This document shows, piece after piece, positions 20,801-28,472 of a stretch of DNA of 64,000 bases (the stretch's first letter is position 1; every line of letters starts with the position of its first letter). The notes beneath the pieces were generated by a model. That model worked only from the letters and a program-made list of their open reading frames with translations. It made no database searches and was not told the origin of the DNA. A program made the position numbers and the translations under genes. Source of the DNA: an uncultured Bacteroidales bacterium (GTDB taxonomy: Bacteria > Bacteroidota > Bacteroidia > Bacteroidales > P3). The DNA is taken from assembly GCA_944321735.1 (NCBI GenBank), contig CALUMK010000004.1, positions 62,001-126,000 of the forward strand, read 5' to 3'.

Positions 20801-23465
20801 GGGTCACCATATAGAAATAAGTCCGGGCAAAGTCTCCTTTGTACTCATCCGCCGGCTCGAATACCTCGTGATTATAACCTACCGAGGCACTGCTCCCTAC
20901 CTGGCTGATAGTACCTTCCCAAGTGGGTTCATAGACCTCCCCGAACGGCATATTGCCCCGCATGGAGTTCACATGGATGTCGGTAGGATACAGATGGAAC
21001 AAATCGGTGTACATCGGGCTGACATCCCCGCCGAACCAGCTTTTCGGGAAACTGTGTTCCCGGTTGATGCCTTCGCCTTCGGAAGTCGCTGTCGCACCCC
21101 AGTTCCAGCCGGTGGAAGCCGAGGAATACATATCCCATACCCCGATCCCGTCCGCACGGGCGTCGATGTTTTCCATCTCCTCCCGTACCTGACCGTAAGT
21201 CAAAACCGTATGGAAGTCTATCAATTCATGCAAGGCTGTCTTGAGTTCAAAACCGCTCAAACCGCGGACATTGGCATAGTAATCCTCGTAACCGCTGCCG
21301 CCTTCCATCTCCTGCAAGGCCGCCAAGGCATCCACCTTGCCTGCGCCCCAACGAGTCACACCGCCTTGATTCACATACTGGTCTTTGCCCGCCGTGCTTT
21401 GCAGCAGGTTCTTCAATTCGTAGAAATCCAAATCCTTGTCTTTCTGCAATAACAAGGCCACGATGCCCGTCATGGCCGGAGAGGCCATCGAAGTGCCTTG
21501 CATCACCATCCAAGGATAATCCTTTCCGTTACGAGACGTCTCGGCCACTTTCTCGGAAATACTCAACGGACTGTAACTGTTCCCGGCGCTGACAATGGCC
21601 GAACCGGGTGCTGCGATATCCGGCTTGGAAATGCTGCTTGCCAAAGGCCCACGGCTGGAGAAGCTGCAAATCTGGCCTTCGGTTTCATCCGGATAATGCC
21701 ATGTACCCCCATCTATATCGGTCCAGTCCGGACGCGTGGTATAGGCCGCCACCGAAAGCACCTTCTCCGCCGAAGCCAGATACCCGCTATGCGTATAATC
21801 GCTATCGCCAGCCAGGAAATACGGCTGCCCGAAATCGGAAAATTCGGCATTTTGCAGCCATGTGTGAAAATGGGTAGCGGTTTCTTGGTACAATGAATAG
21901 AAGTTAGCGGCAAAACAGTATCCCTCGGGCATGTCCTGGTTAAGCTGCATCTGCACGAACAACTCCGTGAAGCCCTCGTCATAGGCCAAAGACCCGGTCA
22001 CGGTAAGCAATGGTTCGTTGTTGTAATACAGAATCTGCTGCTCTTCATTGTAACCATCCACCATGTAATAGGCCACATTGCCTTCTATATACCCTGTGTT
22101 CATGTTAACCAAGGAAATCTGGAGGAGAGACCCATTCTCGTAATCATACAGGTCCATGATGGCCGGCTGGCTCGGATCGGTAATGGAAAAACCGTAAAAA
22201 CCCGTGCTGGCATTGGCAGCGATGGCCGAACCGGCATGAATCATGGAACTGCCCGCATTCCCCGCGCTGGCTACCAAGAGATTCCCCGGCGAGGCCAGTT
22301 CGCTGTAAGCCAAATCCAAGGCGGTAGTACCGGTGTGCGGCCCGATATCTGTTCCGATGCTCATATTGATGACCGAGGGCTTGTTCACCGAAGCCGCATA
22401 ACTTTGGATGTATTGAATCCCATCCAATATATCGGTAAAAGCCATCGTGGTGGAAACCAAAACGAGCTCCGAACCCGGAGCCATGCCCTGGTATTGCGTT
22501 CCGGCACCCGAACCGGCAGCGGTCCCGGCCACATGGGTTCCATGATGCTCTCCCTCGTGCTGGTCGTGACCCTGGGCCAGAATATCTTCGGTTGACGTCC
22601 ATTCCGCCCCGTAAGCATAACCTTCGGGAGCCGTGCCGGACGAGGCCATCTGGTCCCATACCCGGCTTACCCGATAAGTGGCATCGTTGGAAGGATCGGC
22701 AAAAAACGTAGGATGGGTATAATCGAAACCTATGTCGATGATGCCGACCACGACCCCGTCCCCGCCATAAGCTTGCGAAAGCCCGCTGGCGGCATAATCT
22801 GCCTGCACCTCTGTCACATGGCTCGCTTCCCGGCTCAAATCGTTGTTCTTATGCGCCTTTCCATAAACATTGATTCTTTTGATGCTTTCTATTGCGGAAA
22901 TTTCATCCACGGCTGAAAGGGGGAAGAAGCCCGTGCAGGACTCGCTCAGAACGGTCTGGGGTATAAAACCCAGAGCCTCGGCTTCCCGCACGGCAGACGG
23001 GTCAGTGAATTGCAACAAGACAGGCACATAGTCGCCTTGTCCTTTGGCCATTGAGACCCCCATGCGGCACAATCCGAAGTTGTCTTCCAAATACTGCCGT
23101 TTCTGGCTTGACTTGGCCATCGGGTTCTCCTGCAAAGAGGCATATTCACGCAGGAAAAGCTTGCCCGGCGCGTTCCATTTTTCCTCGCGAGGCGAAACGG
23201 CCGACTTGCGTTGGGACATTTTCGCTTTGTTCAAAGGCTGGAGTTGGCTTCCTCCGCGAAGAGTCCAATTCTGAACGCCCGCATCGGAAGACTGCAAAGA
23301 AGCCGCCGTTTTAAGCTTGGAAGCGTCTTTCTGCAAAACAGTCTTGCCATCTTGCATCTTGATTACTTTCCCTCCAGATGTGGCTTGGAAAGGGGATTGC
23401 TGCGCTATTGCCACGAATGGAATCAACAGCCCCAGCAACAAGGTAGATAGGTAATGCTTTTTCAT
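14832..23465 (-). CDS. Secreted subtilisin-endonuclease I fusion with lamin-tail, OB-like, InlB-like repeats and T9SS sorting domain
   Basis: 2877 residues. Signal peptide 1-22 (ends VAIAQQ). S8 protease domain: Asp244 (VVGIIDIGFDYTHP), His308 (HHGTHVAGTAAGSG), Asn403, Ser659 (QGTSMASPAMTG). Endonuclease I domain (about 727-960): NREHSFPKSWF with His804, then DLFHLYPTD, VNSMRGNMPFGE and KGDFARTYFYM, the pattern of Vvn/YurI-type His-Me finger nucleases. Lamin-tail domain (about 965-1110: ITEYVSGL..., IEIYNGTG, DAVALF). An Ig-like region covers about 1130-1225. Two OB-like copies follow (about 1232-1425 and 1430-1620, each with WI or FWI, I..D.P, IGD or LGD, L.GTL.D). Then the beta-rich domain shared with the neighbour (about 1630-1990), ten WWDG repeats (about 1995-2795), and a T9SS domain starting VYPNPSDGLFYVE. 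Expected at the surface or outside, cutting protein and nucleic acid; activity is inferred from motifs. Confidence 0.92.
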   Translation of the reverse strand: MKKHYLSTLLLGLLIPFVAIAQQSPFQATSGGKVIKMQDGKTVLQKDASKLKTAASLQSSDAGVQNWTLRGGSQLQPLNKAKMSQRKSAVSPREEKWNAPGKLFLREYASLQENPMAKSSQKRQYLEDNFGLCRMGVSMAKGQGDYVPVLLQFTDPSAVREAEALGFIPQTVLSESCTGFFPLSAVDEISAIESIKRINVYGKAHKNNDLSREASHVTEVQADYAASGLSQAYGGDGVVVGIIDIGFDYTHPTFFADPSNDATYRVSRVWDQMASSGTAPEGYAYGAEWTSTEDILAQGHDQHEGEHHGTHVAGTAAGSGAGTQYQGMAPGSELVLVSTTMAFTDILDGIQYIQSYAASVNKPSVINMSIGTDIGPHTGTTALDLAYSELASPGNLLVASAGNAGSSMIHAGSAIAANASTGFYGFSITDPSQPAIMDLYDYENGSLLQISLVNMNTGYIEGNVAYYMVDGYNEEQQILYYNNEPLLTVTGSLAYDEGFTELFVQMQLNQDMPEGYCFAANFYSLYQETATHFHTWLQNAEFSDFGQPYFLAGDSDYTHSGYLASAEKVLSVAAYTTRPDWTDIDGGTWHYPDETEGQICSFSSRGPLASSISKPDIAAPGSAIVSAGNSYSPLSISEKVAETSRNGKDYPWMVMQGTSMASPAMTGIVALLLQKDKDLDFYELKNLLQSTAGKDQYVNQGGVTRWGAGKVDALAALQEMEGGSGYEDYYANVRGLSGFELKTALHELIDFHTVLTYGQVREEMENIDARADGIGVWDMYSSASTGWNWGATATSEGEGINREHSFPKSWFGGDVSPMYTDLFHLYPTDIHVNSMRGNMPFGEVYEPTWEGTISQVGSSASVGYNHEVFEPADEYKGDFARTYFYMVTRYENLIADWMTPVLDGSTDYGLGQWAIELLLEWHEQDPVSEKEIARNEAIFGLQGNRNPFIDNPQWVEEIWGQPKTMVQATDLMITEYVSGLRYDMPQRAIEIYNGTGQAVNLAEYSLRFETDGAGGFSQSLPLHGFVMPYSCFVVANDASEDGTLLFADQFDQELMRFNGNDAVALFRGEEMIDVVGEAGFSGNWGRDQVLRRVATVTSPSTTYQAEQWWSRNDELTGDFGRHGGSSWNPSTLVSAEAQAASEILVTYTKNLDGFQTVSREEFYLTEYDNESNVIGVQYCMIEGNTLSLTLQQEMEAGKSYILNIGSMRDQWGLSTGGYTSLVIWEGHEPGYCENIAELRQQLADGSTEYTLGSDAVVTAIGSQRNQMWIEDMSGRGILIDDPNNLISEDFMLGDNIRGLKGTLSDYYGALQFTPVQDAERIYAGLSVLPAELLPSDGFGNETLKPLEGSLVTVPGCVFDAQYQGQAFADGSYYTADCQGQDVYVRVHIYYTDLTGSTIPSEEVRITGVVVARDYNYYISPRFAADIAVKQVVPCEDLSSLLEQAPDGYTEYALASEWNIVTAADPQQNRFWIQNGEASIMVDYPEGLLGEAYQIGDVLNGLQGTLRDKGNGLLAYTLTKEPLPTGETLDPAWIPISVREDSLAQYPSAYVLCQDNLRFWETGVFEGDSVYTLLDYENYGFYMKLDIHGTDLVGQPIPTGPVNVGGIVVADDEGNYYLAPRSMADIKAAEKERVRVRLLHNSFEEIPVAQENLRVRMSFWDPLMSELSSQEYRTDKNGTFVFEAYAGVTFSGRVEATDNYFYNGLGPNPDVVQSGQEEYLMYLFTPTEVQDMERPEVAIEGTNVRLTPGEVKMQANLNYAYSLTAGAWGLGSPIGLHYTPEDLAFMNFAEGDTLQTVSFKTYVQNTPISYRLSLYADAYRSELLLDTTGVVEKSSESNFVTTDIAYNQPLDVNKDFWVVLEYYYSDGEFPYLLYSAPPFRGKNDLGIMNREDPTYDFSWAEFGVGAYGFYPSLTFSHRGKLPSVYYYETYPQSADGSASGTRVQFSSDSSSVLYDYWQGLEPGEYYFVLEARNPNQDYFPLDTVHSEVLAKEEPVKEHILSIQQNAGGEVKVYISYYPDIEIGSGNSYRHGSSFILEAVPEPGYRLVSWMDGRTELLREMVLTGDITVSATFEEIPTYLLTIQSSTGGSVNAIDSETGEILQSGQRYTERYVTLTAVPDQGYMLKGWSFMDEPERSVLMYLDRDTVVYAEFVEQPATVEYASVNLVQNPGGTLSVSCDGNPVEDGAELPVGSTLELIAAADPTYAADTWWDGKAVTSTRRSMLLEDDVTLSVSFKRVEVVVDILSANGGNIQVLHEGSSVVSGSTVPVGAELSLTALASDGYEFTEWWDGETTPERTLIVGEEDVEISATFAKIMYQLTIVESEEGKIEVVDYMKNIVYSDGDEVEPGTILSMLATANEGYVFVSWWDGSQENPRTFPVSGDLTISATFREMNEYAIRINQTEGGTVRVYEAATGQEVQSGAKYPEGTLFNMTAEPADNYVFVEWWDGDGSQNRFDFELTSDVDVSAEFVKEADPAITYMVTIEEPLNGSIVVMNGEQEVVSGESLPANTVLDLQAVAEPGYVFSQWWDGNANAERRISLTGDLTIKAEFVEEIPEYLLTIYQPEGGKISASLEGEDIPTGSYVPEGSVLDLMAEAETGYRFVEWWDGNTEAERILEMTSNTIVRASFEKTDEPQPDLYVLTITQPEHGKIRVTMDGEAVESGAELEAGVELSLSAVADEGYEFVEWWDGNTDAERTYMMPAEDVKISASFEQGEEQDKYVLTIRQPEHGTITVELDGEPVESGTEIEAGSKLDLVAEADEGYVFVEWWDGDTEAERRFTMPDESVTISAVLERDAANERTDAWAVTVYPNPSDGLFYVEIGSPMKAQVFTPEGRLLLSYDWENAGKQTVDLQGRNSGTYYLHLSKDKQHRVIKLVVR
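15080..17480 (-). repeat. Ten-copy InlB-like WWDG repeat array in the subtilisin-nuclease
   Basis: Coding for about residues 1995-2795. Copies align one to one, in order, with those of the neighbouring subtilisin: copy 2 lacks WWDG in both genes, copy 3 has DTWWDG..VTS in both, and copy 8 starts YLLTIYQ in both. Copies 9 and 10 of this gene resemble each other more than their counterparts do (both carry PEHG.I.V...GE.VESG and GYEFVEWWDG or GYVFVEWWDG), which suggests a recent local duplication or conversion. Confidence 0.85.
20586..21287 (-). other. Endonuclease I domain region within the subtilisin gene
   Basis: Sub-feature of 14832-23465, residues about 727-960. The HxxxP-type nuclease core (REHSFPKSW), the downstream DLFHLYPTD and N.MRGNMPFGE blocks and the C-terminal NRNPFIDNPQWVEEIW are all present in the order seen in secreted endonuclease I enzymes. 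The protease domain ends just before it at GKVDALAALQEMEGG. Confidence 0.85.
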
Positions 23466-23779
23466 GGTTCACACATTTTAACCGGAATGTGCAAAGATGC
23501 TCCGATTTAAACAAAGAGCATAAGCAAAAAGAAAAAAAGAAAGGTTCAAGACTTCACTTCCCGATTTGACAAATTATAGTAGAGAAACAAAGCTGTAAAA
23601 TACAATATACACAAATGTGATTCAATATCTTATAAAAAATAACACTATCTCATACGTCTCTGGAAAACGTATTGGGGATTTCATTCAAATAACACCAAAA
23701 TCCGCAATTTTCAGGCAAAGCCCATCCTCCAACCCGGCTTGGCAGAACATCCCGCCTGGCTGGCAAGCCCAGCACGCAT

Positions 23780-23867
23780 AGAAAAAGTCCCGGTCAAGGA
23801 CTGAACTGCCCCCCCAAGTTGGACCCAAAACTTTTAGGGATATTCAGACTCATCCTGACCGGGACTT
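23780..23867 (-). terminator. Long-loop inverted repeat, likely terminator of the efflux pump operon
   Basis: AAGTCCCGGTCA (23785-23796) and TGACCGGGACTT (23856-23867) are perfect 12-bp arms. On the minus strand the distal arm runs into TTTTTC, as for a terminator placed just after the pump gene stop at 23895. The loop of about 60 bases is unusually long and contains an IS3-like end. Confidence 0.6.
23802..23834. mobile_element. Possible remnant end of an IS3-family insertion sequence
   Basis: The stretch starting tgaactgcccccccaagttg and continuing gacccaaaactttt resembles the terminal inverted repeats of IS3-type elements (TG...CTGCCCCC.AA.GTTGGAC). No transposase or second end is present, so only a fragment could remain. 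It sits in the loop of the hairpin at 23785-23867. The resemblance is by memory of the family consensus only. Confidence 0.3.
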
Positions 23868-23894
23868 CGTTTTAAAAAGATGCCCGCCGGCGAA

Positions 23895-26800
23895 CTACAG
23901 CGAGCCGGCTACCCAACGGAGCTCGCTCCAGCTGAGCGCCAAGTCCCGTTCGGCCTGCAAATAGGCTTCCATCATGTCGAACTGGTATTCCAGCTCGCCC
24001 AGATAGTCCATCAAGGAGAACTCCCCGTTTTCCAAAGCCCTTTCGATATAAGGCAGATTATCCAAGGCCGAAAGCGCTTCCCGGTAACGATTCACCACCG
24101 GCTGCAAACGCAAAGCCTTGTAATACAAGGTCTCCAGCTGGGCTTTGAGCTGCCATTGTACATCCAGGACACGGTTCTGCGCCGCCTCCGACTCCAAACG
24201 GGCTTGCTTGACCCGGTTCTTGTTCTCCCACAAAGGAATGCTCATCCCCACGGCGATCCCGTTGAAACCATCGTTAAACACATCCTCGCCCTTGTATCCC
24301 ACCGAAAACTTGGGCAATGCCTCCGATACGTTCACCTTGACATTCTGCTCCTTGGCCAGGCTCTCGCTCATGGCCTGCTGCATCAGCGGGTTCGTACCCA
24401 TGATGCCGGCAAACCAAAGCTCGAAGCTCTCGGGCAGAACCACATCCGGGAAACGCACCTGGCTTAGGTTCACTTCAATGCCTCCGGTCAGCCGCTTGAG
24501 GTCGGATTTCAACCTGTCCGTTTCCGCCTGCAAGGCCGCCATCTCGCTTTCCACACCGAGAAGGTTCAGTTCCGCCTTGTTGGCTTCCAAGATGGAAGTC
24601 CCGCCTTGGGCCAACTGTTCCTGATAAGAGGAAGCCACTTTCCGGGCGCTTTCCAAACGTTGCTCCAGAATCCGCATCAGCGCATTGTTGTATATCAGCT
24701 CCACGCACAGATTCTGCGCTTGCAGCATGATTTGGGCCCGCTCGTTGGCAAAACGGTAATAAACCGCACTGTCGTTGCTTTTGGCCATCCGGCTTTTATA
24801 GACATACACCGAAGGGAAGTCGAAGCTCTGGCTCGCCTCGAAGTCCACACGCTGACCTGCCGAATTGCCTATCATCCAGAAATAACCGAAGCCGAACTCC
24901 GGGTTTTCCGGCACGTTGCCGGTATGATTGCCCCGCAAGTCGGCTTCCATCTGCTGGCGCGAGGCTTTCAGCAACGGACTGTACTGGTCGATAGCCGACA
25001 GAACTTCCGTATAGTCGGCCGCATGCAAGACCGTCGGGTCCTGATTCGCAGCAGTCTCTTTTATATCCAACGCCGCCACTCGGTGCGGTTCGCCAGCCGA
25101 AGCCTCCGCTTGGAGTTCTTGCCCCTGGACTTCTTGCGCTCGGAACTCTTGCGCCTGAGCCGGCATCGCCCAGAGACCCAAAGAGAACAGGCAAAGCGGC
25201 AAAACCGCCTTCATAACCGCGTTCCCCGAACCGAACCGGTTCGAACGCAGCTGGGCTTCATGCCGAACCATGCCCGGATGCAGCATCTGGGGATCATCAT
25301 AACGGGCATCCCATTCCACTTCATGGGCTTCCACATCCTTTTTCCGAGGACGCTTCCGGAACCATTCGTACAGAGCCGGGACCACAAAAACATTCAGCAA
25401 TGTGGAGGTAATTAGACCTCCTAACACCACGATTCCCATAGGACTTTGTATTTCGTTTCCACTCTTGTCTCCGTTCATAATCAGCGGAATCAAAGCCAAG
25501 GCCGCCGTCAAAGCCGTCATCAGGATAGGATTGAGACGGTCTATCGAACCCTCGGTAATGATTTCGCGCAAGCGAAGGCGTTTTTCTTCCCTCTCCTGCG
25601 CCGAATCTGAAGGCCTCGGATTCAACGCGCCACCGCCCAAACGCTCGTATTCCGCCACCAACAATATCCCGTTCCGAATCGCGATGCCGAAAAGGGTGAT
25701 GAAGCCGATAATGGACGGAATGCTGACAATACCGGACGAGATCCGTATCGCGAACACCCCTCCAATCAACGCCAAAGGCAAATTGACCAAAATCAGCAAG
25801 GAAAGACCCACATGACGAAATTCGGAGTACAGAATACAAAAAATCAGAAACAGAGCGGCCACAAACACCAGCGCCAACGTCCGGGATGCGCTTTCGGCAC
25901 TCTCGAACTGCCCGCCGTATTCCACCCGGTAGTCTTCCCCAAAATCCACATTTTCAGCCACTGTATGTCGAATCTCATTGACCACGCTTTCCATGTCCCG
26001 ACCCGCCACATTGCAGGAAACCACCAATTTACGCTGCACATTTTCCCGGCTCACCGAATTGGGACCGTTGGTAGAGACAATCTCGGCCACCTCGCTCAGC
26101 GGCACTTTGGCACCTGTACCCGTCGTAATCAAGGCAGACGAAAGCCCTTCAATGGTCTGCGTATAAGGCTCTTGCAAACGAACCACCAAATCGAAGCTCC
26201 GCTGGCCTTCGTACACTTCGCCTAATTTCGTGCCAGGAAAAGACAACTCGATGAACCGGTTGAACTGGTCTATCGTGATGCCGTAACGAGCCAGCATGGG
26301 ACGGTTGGCACGAATCTGGAGCTGGGGCGTCTCGGTCTGCTGTTCCACATTGAGATCCACCACGCCTTCAATGCCTTGTATCTGGTCTTTGATTTGATTC
26401 CCCAGCATGAAGAGCCGGCTCAAATCAGGCCCGAAAATCTTGATGGCGATACCGGCCTGGGTTCCGGAAAGGATATGGTCGATCCGGTGGCTGAGCGGCT
26501 GGCCTACCGAAGTGACCACACCGGGGACTTCCGCCAGCTTGGCACGGACTTCTTCCAGAAATTCATCCTTGCTGCGGTCTTTCAGATTGAATTTCACTTC
26601 GATTTCCGCACTGTTGGTAGCTTGGGAATGCTCGTCCAGCTCCCCTCGCCCGGTCCGGCGGGAAGTAGAAACCACTTCGTCGATGCTCAGCAGCTGCCTT
26701 TCTATCGTATTGCCAATCTGGTTGCTGAGGTCGAGCGAAAGCCCCGGCCTGGAAACGGCAGAAATAGTCAGCGAACCTTCGTTGAAATTGGGCAGGAAAC

Positions 26801-28472
26801 TGTGGCCGAGCGTGAAATAGACCGCAATCGCCGCCACCAAAGCCGCGGCAGCCGTCCCTACCACTATGCGTTTATGCCCCAAAGCCCAGGCAAGGCCATG
26901 ACGGTAAGAAGCCGACAATTTGCGCGAAAGCCAGCTCTCCTTCTCGTTCCGCGCCAGATAGTTCTCGCTCCCCAACATCATCTTGCAGAGCAAGGGGGTC
27001 ACCGTCATAGCCACCAAAAGCGACATCAACAAGGAAATGATATATGCCAAGCCAAGAGGTTTCAGCATCCGGCCTTCCATGCCCGACAAAAAGAACAGAG
27101 GCGAGAAAGCCACGATGATGATAAAGGTGGCGTTCAGGATGGAGGCCCTGATTTCGGTAGAACCCTCAAAGACCACCTTGGTGACAGGCTCGCGTTGTTC
27201 CTTGGGCAGAAGACGGTTTTTACGTAGTTTCTTATATACGTTTTCCACATCAATGATGGCATCGTCCACTAACGATCCAATCGCGATGCACATACCTCCC
27301 AAGGTCATTGTATTGATGTTCTGCCCGAACAGATACAGTACGATAACCGTTCCCAAGAGGGAAAGCGGAATCGCGACCACCGAAATCAAAGTGGTACGGA
27401 AGCTGCCCAAGAAGACAAAGAGGATAATGATGACAAAAATAGCCCCTTCCACCAGGCTTCGACCCACATTGTTGACCGAGGCCTCGATGAAGTCCGACTG
27501 GCGGAAGATATCCGTATCCAAAACCACATCCGGAGGGAGGTTGCCTTTGAGCGATTCCAAAGTGGCCAGAATATCCTCGGTCACTTCCAAGGTATTGACA
27601 TTGGGCTGCTTGGAAATGGTCATCAGGATAGAGGGATGCGCATTGGTGCTGGCATAGCCCATCTTGACGGCCGGGGCAATCACCACCTTGGCCACATCAT
27701 TGATCGTGATGGGGAAGCCTTGTTCGTTGAGTTTGACCAAGCTGTTGCCCAATTCTTCCAAATCGGTGGTACGGGCCATGCCGCGGATCGCGAACTCGTT
27801 GCCATACTCGCGAACGACCCCGCCGGTGGAGTTCTCGCTGATGCCCGAAACCACTTCGGCTAGTTCCTGCAAACTGACACCGTAGGCATTCATCGCCACC
27901 GGGTCGGCCAGCACCTGGTACTGCTTGTAATCCCCGCCCATGACCGTCACCTGCGATACGCCGCCGGTAGCCAGGATAGCCGGTTTGATAACCCAGTCGG
28001 CCAAGGTCCGCAGTTCCATGATGTCGGTGGAATCGGCTTCAACCCCCACAAAGAGGATTTCGCCCATCACGCTGGTCTGGGGTGCCAAAACGGGAGTAAT
28101 CCCTTCGGGCAGACTGCCTTCCAGGGTCACCATCTTCTCGCTGACAATCTGACGGGCGCGATAGATGTCGGTACCCCAATCGAATTCCACCCAGACAAAG
28201 GAAGCGCCCGGACGGGAGGAGGAACGCACCCGGCGCACATCGGTAGCCCCGTTGACCGCCGTCTCTATCGGGAAGGTCACCAAGCGTTCCACTTCCTCGG
28301 TGGCCATGTTCTCGGCATCGGTCATGACCACCACCGTAGGCGCGGTCAAATCCGGGAACACGTCGATATCCAAATGCCGCATGGAGTAATAGCCGCCTAA
28401 CACCAGCAGCACCACGCCCAGCATCACAAAGAGCTTATTGTGAAGCGAAAAATTTATGATCTTGTTTAACAT
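23895..28472 (-). CDS. CusA/CzcA-type RND efflux pump fused to a TolC-like outer membrane factor
   Basis: 1525 residues. Residues 1-1060 are a complete heavy-metal RND permease: N-terminal helix MLNKIINFSLHNKLFVMLGV, periplasmic entry DIDVFPDLTAPTVVV, the charged membrane motif AIGSLVDDAIIDVENVYKKL, and a last helix near LNVFVVPALYEWF. A charged linker leads to residue 1087, where MKAVLPLCLFSLGLWAMPAQAQ forms a typical signal peptide. The rest (to 1525) is a TolC/CusC-like factor with two coiled-coil halves (e.g. LGVESEMAALQAETDRLKSD and ARLESEAAQNRVLDVQWQLK). The fusion would supply both inner-membrane pump and outer-membrane channel after cleavage. Bacteroidetes proteins of this fused form are known. 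It follows the adaptor gene at 28811 and probably exports Cu, Ag, Co, Zn or Cd; the metal cannot be fixed from sequence. Confidence 0.93.
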   Translation of the reverse strand: MLNKIINFSLHNKLFVMLGVVLLVLGGYYSMRHLDIDVFPDLTAPTVVVMTDAENMATEEVERLVTFPIETAVNGATDVRRVRSSSRPGASFVWVEFDWGTDIYRARQIVSEKMVTLEGSLPEGITPVLAPQTSVMGEILFVGVEADSTDIMELRTLADWVIKPAILATGGVSQVTVMGGDYKQYQVLADPVAMNAYGVSLQELAEVVSGISENSTGGVVREYGNEFAIRGMARTTDLEELGNSLVKLNEQGFPITINDVAKVVIAPAVKMGYASTNAHPSILMTISKQPNVNTLEVTEDILATLESLKGNLPPDVVLDTDIFRQSDFIEASVNNVGRSLVEGAIFVIIILFVFLGSFRTTLISVVAIPLSLLGTVIVLYLFGQNINTMTLGGMCIAIGSLVDDAIIDVENVYKKLRKNRLLPKEQREPVTKVVFEGSTEIRASILNATFIIIVAFSPLFFLSGMEGRMLKPLGLAYIISLLMSLLVAMTVTPLLCKMMLGSENYLARNEKESWLSRKLSASYRHGLAWALGHKRIVVGTAAAALVAAIAVYFTLGHSFLPNFNEGSLTISAVSRPGLSLDLSNQIGNTIERQLLSIDEVVSTSRRTGRGELDEHSQATNSAEIEVKFNLKDRSKDEFLEEVRAKLAEVPGVVTSVGQPLSHRIDHILSGTQAGIAIKIFGPDLSRLFMLGNQIKDQIQGIEGVVDLNVEQQTETPQLQIRANRPMLARYGITIDQFNRFIELSFPGTKLGEVYEGQRSFDLVVRLQEPYTQTIEGLSSALITTGTGAKVPLSEVAEIVSTNGPNSVSRENVQRKLVVSCNVAGRDMESVVNEIRHTVAENVDFGEDYRVEYGGQFESAESASRTLALVFVAALFLIFCILYSEFRHVGLSLLILVNLPLALIGGVFAIRISSGIVSIPSIIGFITLFGIAIRNGILLVAEYERLGGGALNPRPSDSAQEREEKRLRLREIITEGSIDRLNPILMTALTAALALIPLIMNGDKSGNEIQSPMGIVVLGGLITSTLLNVFVVPALYEWFRKRPRKKDVEAHEVEWDARYDDPQMLHPGMVRHEAQLRSNRFGSGNAVMKAVLPLCLFSLGLWAMPAQAQEFRAQEVQGQELQAEASAGEPHRVAALDIKETAANQDPTVLHAADYTEVLSAIDQYSPLLKASRQQMEADLRGNHTGNVPENPEFGFGYFWMIGNSAGQRVDFEASQSFDFPSVYVYKSRMAKSNDSAVYYRFANERAQIMLQAQNLCVELIYNNALMRILEQRLESARKVASSYQEQLAQGGTSILEANKAELNLLGVESEMAALQAETDRLKSDLKRLTGGIEVNLSQVRFPDVVLPESFELWFAGIMGTNPLMQQAMSESLAKEQNVKVNVSEALPKFSVGYKGEDVFNDGFNGIAVGMSIPLWENKNRVKQARLESEAAQNRVLDVQWQLKAQLETLYYKALRLQPVVNRYREALSALDNLPYIERALENGEFSLMDYLGELEYQFDMMEAYLQAERDLALSWSELRWVAGSL

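Larger units (their letters stand above)
23466..23894. other. Intergenic region between the subtilisin-nuclease and the efflux pump gene
   Basis: 429 bases with no gene. The left half (23466-23680) is AT-rich and should contain the promoter of the subtilisin-nuclease gene, but I found no convincing -33/-7 pair. The right half holds the inverted repeat and insertion-sequence-like end described separately. Confidence 0.5.
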
